A DNA stretch of 64,000 bases, from the NCBI GenBank assembly GCA_031404815.1, contig JANNIH010000054.1, forward strand, positions 124,001 through 188,000, given 5' to 3'. The translations under genes were made by a program, and so were the position numbers. Positions 57,941 through 64,000 of this stretch are shown piece by piece; position 1 is the stretch's first letter; each line of letters begins with the position of its first letter. Below the pieces are notes generated by a model. That model was not told the origin of the DNA, searched no databases, and was given only the letters and a program-made list of their open reading frames with translations. Origin of the DNA: DASYKS01 sp031404815. Lineage in GTDB: Bacteria; Acidobacteriota; Thermoanaerobaculia; Multivoradales; UBA5704.

Positions 57941-59374
57941 ATGGACGAACCGAACGCACCTCTGCTGGCGCGCGCGCTCAAAGCTCTGCGAATCCTTCGG
58001 GGGTGGAGTCAGGGGGATCTCGCCCAGGAAGCGGGGCTCGACCGCAGCACGATCCGGCGCCTCGAAGCGGGCGATATCGACCTCCCGCGCGAGCGTCTGG
58101 AATGGTTCGGTGTCCTCATGCAGGCGAAGCCGGGGCAGGTCGAGATGGCGATCGAATTCGCCGCGACCGAGGATGCGCAGGAGGAAGAATCACCGGCCGG
58201 CGCCGAGACCGACCCGCGCGATGCGCTGATCGAAAGTGCCCTCGCCGCTGCGCACAGCGAGCTGCGCCGCCTGCTCGAAGAAAGGCGTTGGGCCTCCGAT
58301 CTCGCCGCCGCGAAGGCCGAGGCGGCGGAACGCTGGCGCGTGCTCGCGCCCCTTTCGCACGAGAATCGCCTCGCCCTGGTCGAGGAATGCCGGGAGTTCC
58401 CCACCCCCGCCCTCAGCGCCCGGCTATGCGACCAGAGCGAGCGGGCCGCATCGCGTAGCGCCGTCGAGGCCGTGGCTCTGGCCAAACTGGCGCTTGCAGT
58501 AGCTGACCTATTGCCCGAGTCGAAAGGGAGCGAACGCGGGAGAGCCTACGCTCATGCGTTTGTTGCGAACTCGCATCGGGTAGCGAACGAATTCGGCTTG
58601 GCGGATGTGGCCATGGCCTGGTGCTGCGAGCGGTTCCCGTATGGTGTCGGCGATCCGACCGGTCTGTTCCCCGAGTACCGAGTGCTCGACCGGGAAGGAT
58701 CACTGCGGCGAGATCAAGGAAGTTTCGGTGATGCAACGGAACTTCTTAGCCGTGCGTTGGAGCTTGGCGCACCCGGGGATCGGGCCCGTATTCTCCTCAA
58801 TCAGGCGGCGACCTTCGAGCTATCTGGGCAGCCCGAGAAGGCGTTGTCGGCTCTCCAGGAAGCCCTGCCGAGAATACCTAACACCGAAGACGGCCCCCGC
58901 TTTCTTTGGCTCTTGCGGTGCAGCGAGGTGAAGATTCTCGTTTCGCTGGACCGTCCGGAGGAGGCGGCAGCCGCATTGCCGAGGCTGCATCGGCTCAGCG
59001 CCGAGCGTGGCGACCGCCTGAGCTTCCTTCGCCTTCGTTGGCTTGAGGCAACCGTCACCGCGGCGCTCGGCGACACGGCCGAAGCGTTGGTCCAGTTGAC
59101 CGCGGTTCGCCTGTCGTTCGCATCGATCTCGCTCCCTGTGGACGCAGTAGGCGTCGGCCTGTACCAGGCGGAAATCCTGCTGCGCGCGGGGCAATCCTCG
59201 CGAGTGCGTGTACTCGTCGCTGAAATGAAGCCGATCCTTGCTGCACTCAACCTACAGCTCGAAGCACTCGCCGCGCTACGGCTGTTCGTCGAAGCGGCGG
59301 AGCGCGATGCCGCAACAGTGGCGATGGCTCGCTCTGCGGCACAGGCCCTCTGCCGATTGCCGCGCAATGGCTAA
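57941..59374 (+). CDS. XRE-family HTH regulator with TPR-like C-terminus
   Basis: 477 aa. The HTH is at about residues 8-65 (LKALRILRGWSQGDLAQEAG, then LDRSTIRRLEAGD). Residues about 110-470 are helical repeats of TPR type (GSFGDATELLSRALELGAPG, GQPEKALSALQEALP, GDTAEALVQLTAVRL). XRE + TPR is the layout of RRNPP regulators that bind imported signalling peptides, and also of other families; no peptide is known here. A -10-like TATGAT lies at 57918, without a good -35. It is followed by a convergent exported-peptide gene. Confidence 0.85.
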   Translation: MDEPNAPLLARALKALRILRGWSQGDLAQEAGLDRSTIRRLEAGDIDLPRERLEWFGVLMQAKPGQVEMAIEFAATEDAQEEESPAGAETDPRDALIESALAAAHSELRRLLEERRWASDLAAAKAEAAERWRVLAPLSHENRLALVEECREFPTPALSARLCDQSERAASRSAVEAVALAKLALAVADLLPESKGSERGRAYAHAFVANSHRVANEFGLADVAMAWCCERFPYGVGDPTGLFPEYRVLDREGSLRRDQGSFGDATELLSRALELGAPGDRARILLNQAATFELSGQPEKALSALQEALPRIPNTEDGPRFLWLLRCSEVKILVSLDRPEEAAAALPRLHRLSAERGDRLSFLRLRWLEATVTAALGDTAEALVQLTAVRLSFASISLPVDAVGVGLYQAEILLRAGQSSRVRVLVAEMKPILAALNLQLEALAALRLFVEAAERDAATVAMARSAAQALCRLPRNG

Positions 59375-59443
59375 CCCGATACCAGGGTTGAAACGGGGAG
59401 ACTGGGGGCAGCCACCTTCCCTCAGCCCCCCGATTCTGCCGGC

Positions 59444-59749
59444 TCAGCCGTTGGGATCAAATACGAGGCCTGTATTGCTCAATGGGTGCGTCGGCACCGA
59501 GTGGCCGCCCGGATCGAAAACCAGCCCGGTCGCACCGAACAGAGCCTCCGGCTGGCTCCGTCCGCTCGGATCGAACTCGAGGCCGGTGTCAGCCCAGAGG
59601 GCCGAAAGGAACCGCCAGGCCGAAGCGAAGAGCGAACCCTCACCGCGCGGCGCGGCGTGGGCCGGTGCGGCGAGGGTTGCGAAGAGGGCGAGGGTGACGA
59701 GCGCGCCGCCGAGGCGGCGGGCCGGTCGGTGGGGAATTCTTCGTTGCAT
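59444..59749 (-). CDS. Small exported protein with TGLxFDPxG repeats
   Basis: 101 aa with AAAGGAGAT five bases before ATG 59749. Residues 1-32 are a clear signal peptide (LGGALVTLALFATLAAPAHA/A). The mature 69 residues end with three repeats about 20 residues apart: TGLEFDPSG, TGLVFDPGG, TGLVFDPNG, the last forming the C-terminus. No enzyme domain fits. The gene sits between two XRE-TPR regulators, convergent with one and divergent from the other, so a secreted signal or a surface peptide controlled by them is plausible. Expression and processing are unproven. Confidence 0.75.
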   Translation of the reverse strand: MQRRIPHRPARRLGGALVTLALFATLAAPAHAAPRGEGSLFASAWRFLSALWADTGLEFDPSGRSQPEALFGATGLVFDPGGHSVPTHPLSNTGLVFDPNG

Positions 59750-59817
59750 GAGATCTCCTTTCGGGAGGGTCGGGCGTGGGCTGTCGTGCCGCGCGCCCTA
59801 CATATTTAGGTGTTCGA

Positions 59818-59833
59818 TGCGCGATTTGGGGCA
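59818..59833 (-). promoter_or_regulatory. Putative operator element, copy 3
   Basis: The minus strand reads TGCCCCAAATCGCGCA, in the 100-base region between the exported-repeat gene and the regulator at 59850. Confidence 0.45.
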
Positions 59834-59849
59834 TGGGGGATCATGAATC

Positions 59850-61376
59850 ATGCGGAACGCGGCGGCGAGAGGGGATGTGCGGCGGGAGAAAGGGGCGAGA
59901 GATGCGGGCGTCGGTCGGGTGCCCGAGGTTCTGCGCGCGCTCAGCGGTCTGCCTAAGGGCGAATTCGCCCGGCCGGGCAGGTTGCCCCCCTTCGCCCTCT
60001 CGAAACACCGGAAGGGTAAGGCTCTCCTCGCGCCCGGCCAGCTCGAATGCCTGGCGGCAGAGGCCGGTCTGCCCCTCGCCTTTGCCGAACAGGTCGTCGC
60101 CTCGGCGCTCGTCCTCGCTGCGTCCTCCGGCGTGTCCTCCGGGACGGCGGGCGGCGGCGACTTCGCCACCGAAGCGGCCTGCCGGGTCGCCGCGATCCTC
60201 GCCCCGGCACTTCGCGCGCTCGAAAGCCGCCCGCCGCGCCCGGGCGTCGAGCGGGATCCGGGCGATCCGTTTGGCGTGGCACTCGCCGAAGCGCAATGGC
60301 GGCGGCTGGCCAAGCGCACGGCGGAACAGCGGGCTCTGATCATCGAGCACGGCCGCGAATACCAGACCGAGGCGTTCCTGGTTCGGCTCTGTGACGAGAG
60401 CGAACAGGCCGCGGCCGACGGCGCCGGGGACGCCATGCAGCTGGCCAAGCTCGCGCAGCGGGTGGCCGCTTTGGCGCCCGGATCGGATGGGCAACGCGCC
60501 CGCCGCACCGGCTACGCTTGGGGCTACGTCGCCAACTCCCACAGGGCAACGGGCCTGCTCCCTCCCGCCGATGCCGCCTTGAGCCTCGCGAGCGGCTTGT
60601 TCGGAGAATCCGCAGGTGCCGAGTGCGCGCTGCTCGACCCATCCCGGCTCATCGACCTCGAAGCTCGGCTGCTCCGCGATCAGGGCGGGACGGCGCAAGC
60701 TCTGAAACTGCACGAACAGGCGCTCGAGAGTTGCCACCCGGACAGTCGCGTCCGCCTGCTGATCAGCCGGGCCGACACCCTGGAGCAGTGTGGGGAGAGC
60801 TTGCGGGCGTTGGACACCCTGCGCGAAGCGCAGTCCCGAATCTCCGAGGGCCGGGCCGAACCACGGTTGCGCCGCCGGTTGGAATGGAGCCTCGCCTTGA
60901 CCCTGCTCGAGTTGGACCGGCCGAAGGAGGCGCAAGCCCAACTTTCCAGCCTGCGCCTCTTGGCCGCCGAAGAGGGCGGACCGGCCCTCCTGCGGCTCCG
61001 CTGGCTCGCCGCGCGCATTGGCGCCTCCCTCGGCCGGTCGGCGGAGGCGCTGGTAGAGCTCGCCCTGGTTCGCCAAGAATTTGGTACCATCAAGCGGCCG
61101 GCCGATGCGGTGATCGTCGGCTTGCACGAGACAGAGATCCTGCTCCGCGAAGATCGTTCCGCGAAAGCCCGCACCCTCGTGCGCGCCCTACGCCCGAGCT
61201 TCGAATCGCTGGGCCTGCAACCTGAAGCGCTCGGCGCCTATCGACGGTTCGTCACCGCCGTCGAACGCGAGGCGGCAACGGGTACCATGGCCCTCGAGTT
61301 GGCGAAAGCGATCGAACCGTCTGGGCGCGGCAGAATAGGTCCAGCCCACCACCGGGCTGGGCCAGAACACCAGTGA
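59850..61376 (+). CDS. XRE-TPR-family regulator with degenerate HTH
   Basis: 508 aa. The TPR-like part (residues about 130-490: GTAQALKLHEQALESCHPDS, GESLRALDTLREAQSRI, GRSAEALVELALVRQEFGTI) matches the regulator at 57941 throughout. The N-terminus aligns with the other two HTHs (VLRALSGLPKGEFARPGRLP), but the recognition helix has lost the usual pattern, so DNA binding is uncertain. The last 12 or so residues run into the minisatellite in a different frame from the heptad frame; one base of shift would join the two. Confidence 0.75.
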   Translation: MRNAAARGDVRREKGARDAGVGRVPEVLRALSGLPKGEFARPGRLPPFALSKHRKGKALLAPGQLECLAAEAGLPLAFAEQVVASALVLAASSGVSSGTAGGGDFATEAACRVAAILAPALRALESRPPRPGVERDPGDPFGVALAEAQWRRLAKRTAEQRALIIEHGREYQTEAFLVRLCDESEQAAADGAGDAMQLAKLAQRVAALAPGSDGQRARRTGYAWGYVANSHRATGLLPPADAALSLASGLFGESAGAECALLDPSRLIDLEARLLRDQGGTAQALKLHEQALESCHPDSRVRLLISRADTLEQCGESLRALDTLREAQSRISEGRAEPRLRRRLEWSLALTLLELDRPKEAQAQLSSLRLLAAEEGGPALLRLRWLAARIGASLGRSAEALVELALVRQEFGTIKRPADAVIVGLHETEILLREDRSAKARTLVRALRPSFESLGLQPEALGAYRRFVTAVEREAATGTMALELAKAIEPSGRGRIGPAHHRAGPEHQ

Positions 61377-61653
61377 TCTGAGCCAGAACACCAGTGATCT
61401 GGGCCAGAACACCACTGATCTGAGCCAGAACACCAGTGAGCTGGGCCAGAACACCAGTGAGCTGAGCCAGAACACCAGCGAGCTGGGCCAGAACACCAGT
61501 GATCTGGGCCAGAACACCAGTGAGCTGGGCCAGAACACCAGTGAGCTGAGCCAGAACACCAGTGAGCTGAGCCAGAACACCAGCGAGCTGGGCCAGAACA
61601 CCAGTGAGCTGAGGCTCGGTGTGGGCTTCGTGCGGAAGGAATTCCAGCGCTAA
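61339..61653 (+). other. Open heptad-repeat frame, possible shifted C-terminus of the regulator gene
   Basis: 104 codons (VQPTTG, 12 heptads, then a basic tail) in the +1 frame relative to 59850-61376. It begins right at the end of homology with the other regulators. A single-base change near 61338 would fuse it to the regulator. It could be a natural frameshift, an old mutation or a sequencing error; or the array may be purely non-coding. Confidence 0.35.
61357..61608 (+). repeat. Minisatellite, 12 x 21 bp, coding in one frame for heptads
   Basis: Twelve head-to-tail 21-bp units, consensus CTGRGCCAGAACACCAGYGA followed by G or T. Units differ by one to three bases. In the frame starting at 61357 each unit is L-(S/G)-Q-N-T-(S/T)-(E/D). 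The frame stays open past the array and ends at TAA 61651-61653 after LRLGVGFVRKEFQR. Upstream it is closed by TAG at 61336-61338, and no ATG, GTG or TTG precedes the array, so it is not an independent gene as it stands. Confidence 0.9.
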
Positions 61654-61740
61654 ACTCTCCCGTCGCAGCCGGGAGCCCCGGAACCTGGCCGCCGCGCTTG
61701 CGTATCAGACTCCAGACCAAACCTAGAAGGGAAGACCACC

Positions 61741-64000
61741 ATGAAGAGAACCAACCGGCTCGGGCTCGCCCTCCTCGCCTCGATCCTCCTCGCCTCGCAA
61801 TGGCTGGCGGTGTCGGCGCTCCGCGCCCAAGACGAGAAGAAAGACGACAAAAAGGAAGAGAAGTGGGACGTCAACGCCCCGGTGGGTCTCGGGTCCGCGC
61901 ACGAAGTGGCGATCGACGTGGATGAGGGAACCTGGATGAGCTTGGATGTCAGCCCCGACGGCAAGGAGATCGTGTTCGACCTGCTCGGCGACCTCTATAC
62001 GATTCCGATCGCCGGCGGCACGGCCAAGCCGCTCACCCACGATCTGGCCTGGCAGGAGCAGCCGGCCTACAGCCCGGACGGAAAGCGAATCGCGTTCACC
62101 AGCGATCAGGGGGGCGGCGACAACTTGTGGACGATCGATCGCGGGGGCAAGGATCCTCGGCAGATCTCCAAAGAGACCTTCCGGCTCTTGAACAGCCCCG
62201 CCTGGACCCCCGACGGCAACTACCTTGCCGGACACAAACACTTCTCCACGACTCGCTCGCTCGGCAGCGGCGAGGTCTGGCTGTTCCATCGCGGTGGCGG
62301 GGGCGGCATCGCCCTCACCAAGCGCCCGAACGAGAAATTTCAGAAAGACATCGGCGAACCTGCTTTTTCGCCGGACGGTCGTTACCTCTACTTCAGCCGG
62401 GACGCGACCGCAGGCAACAACTTCGAGTACAACAAAGATCCGAACGGAGAGATCTACGCCATCGAGCGGCTCGACCGTGAGACCGGCCTTGGCGAGACCC
62501 TGATCGCAGGACCGGGTGGGGCGATCCGGCCGACCCCTTCGCCCGACGGAAAATCACTCGCGTTCATCCGCCGGGTTCGGGGCAAGAGCGTCCTCCATTC
62601 GATGGACCTCCGCTCGGGCGAGATCTCGCCGCTCTGGGATGGCATGGACCGCGACCTGCAGGAGACCTGGGCGGTTCACGGGGTCTATCCTCGCATGGCC
62701 TGGACGCCCGATTCGAAAGCCCTGGTCTTCTCGGCGGACGGCAAGATCCGGCGCTTAGAGGCGGCGAGCAAGAAAGTCTCGGTCATTCCATTCCGGGTCC
62801 AGTCGACGCGTGAAGTTTTCGAGTCGGTTCGCTTCCCCGTCGAGGTGGCACCGCAGCGCGTCCCTTTGCGCATGCTCCGCTGGGTTCAGGTGGCGCCTCG
62901 CGGCGACCGGGTGGTCTACCAGGCGCTCGGCAAACTGTGGATTCGCGACCTGCCGAACGGCACTGCGCGGCGGCTCACACTCCAAGACAATCACGAAGAG
63001 ATGGCGCCCTCGTTCTCGCGCGATGGTCGCTCGATCGTCTACACGACCTGGGATGATTCCGATCTCGGCAGCGTGCGCGTCATCGCGGCGGCTGGTGGCG
63101 AGAGCCGCAAGGTGACCTCGACTCCGGGGCATTACGTCGAGCCGGCGTTCTCGCCCGACGGGCGGCAGATCGTCTACCGGCGGATCGCGGGAGGTTTCGT
63201 GCGCACGGCGGCCTGGTCGAACGACCTTGGGGTCTGGCGGGTGCCCGTCGGAGGAGGAGACCCGGTCCGAATCAGCCGCGAGGGGGCCGTGCCGCAGTTC
63301 GGCGCTTCCTCCGAACGCCTCTACCTGACCCGCTTTAAAGAGGACGGAAGCGGCTCCGAGCTGGTCTCCGTCGATCTCTCGGGCGCAGAGGAACGCACGG
63401 TCGCCAAGGGCGACAAGACGGTGGAGTATCGGGTCTCTCCCGACGGAGCCTGGATCGCGTTCGTCGATCTCTGGAACGTCTATGTGGCGCCGTTCGATGC
63501 GCTCGGCGGGGTGGATCCGCTCTCTCTCAACCGCGAGGGGAAGAATTTGCCCATCGCCAAGGTGACTCGCGAGGCGGGCTGGTTTGTCCACTGGTCGGGC
63601 GACTCGAAGCGGCTCTATTGGTCGCAGGGTTCAGAGTTGTTCCAGCGCGACCTCAAAGACTCGTTCGCGTTCCTGGCCGGCGCGCCGGAAAAGCTCCCTG
63701 AGGCTCCGACCACCGGGGTCCAGATCGGCTTTGCGACCCCGAGCGATACGCCGAAGGGGAAAGTCGCGGTGGTCGGCGCGCGCATCGTCACCCTGCGCGC
63801 CGAGCAAACCGACGAAGTGATCGAGGACGGCACTCTCGTCATTGAGGGCAACCGGATCACCGCGGTCGGATCTCGCGCGAGCGTAGCCGTACCGGTCGGT
63901 GCGTTCGTGATCGACGGCAAGGGCAAAACGGTCATCCCCGGGCTGATCGATGTCCACTGGCACGGCACGTTCGGTACCGACGACATCATCCCCCAGACCA
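61741..64000 (+). CDS. Exported beta-propeller (PD40) and amidohydrolase protein, partial
   Basis: The frame runs from ATG 61741 off the right edge (753 codons so far). Residues 1-30 form a signal peptide. Residues about 50-640 contain TolB/PD40-like propeller repeats marked by (F/Y)SPDG(K/R): VSPDGKEIVF, YSPDGKRIAF, FSPDGRYLYF, PSPDGKSLAF, FSPDGRQIVY. From about residue 670 an amidohydrolase begins (GARIVTLRAEQTDEVIEDGT, IPGLIDVHWHG with the metal-binding HxH). Such fused proteins in Acidobacteriota and others are annotated as amidohydrolases of unknown substrate. The catalytic half lies outside the window. Confidence 0.9.
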   Translation, partial: MKRTNRLGLALLASILLASQWLAVSALRAQDEKKDDKKEEKWDVNAPVGLGSAHEVAIDVDEGTWMSLDVSPDGKEIVFDLLGDLYTIPIAGGTAKPLTHDLAWQEQPAYSPDGKRIAFTSDQGGGDNLWTIDRGGKDPRQISKETFRLLNSPAWTPDGNYLAGHKHFSTTRSLGSGEVWLFHRGGGGGIALTKRPNEKFQKDIGEPAFSPDGRYLYFSRDATAGNNFEYNKDPNGEIYAIERLDRETGLGETLIAGPGGAIRPTPSPDGKSLAFIRRVRGKSVLHSMDLRSGEISPLWDGMDRDLQETWAVHGVYPRMAWTPDSKALVFSADGKIRRLEAASKKVSVIPFRVQSTREVFESVRFPVEVAPQRVPLRMLRWVQVAPRGDRVVYQALGKLWIRDLPNGTARRLTLQDNHEEMAPSFSRDGRSIVYTTWDDSDLGSVRVIAAAGGESRKVTSTPGHYVEPAFSPDGRQIVYRRIAGGFVRTAAWSNDLGVWRVPVGGGDPVRISREGAVPQFGASSERLYLTRFKEDGSGSELVSVDLSGAEERTVAKGDKTVEYRVSPDGAWIAFVDLWNVYVAPFDALGGVDPLSLNREGKNLPIAKVTREAGWFVHWSGDSKRLYWSQGSELFQRDLKDSFAFLAGAPEKLPEAPTTGVQIGFATPSDTPKGKVAVVGARIVTLRAEQTDEVIEDGTLVIEGNRITAVGSRASVAVPVGAFVIDGKGKTVIPGLIDVHWHGTFGTDDIIPQT

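Noticed and set aside
61188..61601. Minus-strand frame with SLVFWP repeats across the minisatellite
   Set aside because: It is the reverse complement of the 21-bp array, without ribosome binding site, and runs antisense into the regulator.
61357..61608. CRISPR array
   Set aside because: The repeats are head-to-tail without spacers and no cas genes are near.

Overview
This 64 kb window is GC-rich chromosomal DNA, almost fully coding on both strands. It contains no rRNA, tRNA or CRISPR array that I could find. The gene content suggests an Acidobacteriota-like heterotroph, perhaps of the Thermoanaerobaculia type. The grounds are an Oar-like TonB receptor with an N-terminal carboxypeptidase-regulatory domain, an ECF sigma factor overlapping a Ser/Thr kinase-TPR gene, a DUF4388 protein, delta-60 repeats and several XRE-TPR regulators. 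This assignment is inference; Myxococcota share some of these traits.

Layout. 1-2150: the start of an XRE regulator, divergent from a TPR-like gene and a small helical gene. 2210-9700: TonB receptor, purEK with an oxidoreductase, and an M48 protease. 9700-15770: acyl-CoA carboxylase beta, a basic Lys/Ala-rich protein, glyA, folC-accD and a coiled-coil gene. 15788-22975: a pseudo-receiver/kinase/TonB fusion, a VOC protein, yebC, ruvC, a DUF4388 protein and an outer-membrane barrel. 22952-31072: addAB-type helicase-nuclease and cdsA. 31296-34360: ECF sigma factor and kinase-TPR. 34378-41309: five exported proteins on the minus strand. 41533-42114: mazEF. 42166-53044: housekeeping genes (pckA, trmJ, a second ECF sigma factor, eda, apgM, a macro-domain protein, argS, rlmN, prfA, rpmE). 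53371-57053: a Tat-exported vanadium haloperoxidase, a lipoprotein and an M19 dipeptidase. 57025-61653: two more XRE-TPR regulators, a second copy of the TPR-like gene, small exported ORFs and a 12 x 21 bp minisatellite. 61741-end: an exported beta-propeller/amidohydrolase protein cut by the window edge.

The most unusual material is in the regulator modules. The divergent pair at the left edge and the one near 57.7 kb are diverged copies of one unit, in inverted orientation. A third regulator is divergent from a small exported protein with TGLxFDPxG repeats. All three divergent promoters carry a similar 16 bp element near consensus TGYCCCAWWWYGCGCM. XRE + TPR regulators beside genes for short exported peptides resemble the general plan of RRNPP peptide-sensing systems of Firmicutes; here this is a hypothesis only. 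The second unusual item is the one-polypeptide joining of a pseudo-receiver, a Ser/Thr kinase, a membrane segment and a TonB C-terminal domain.
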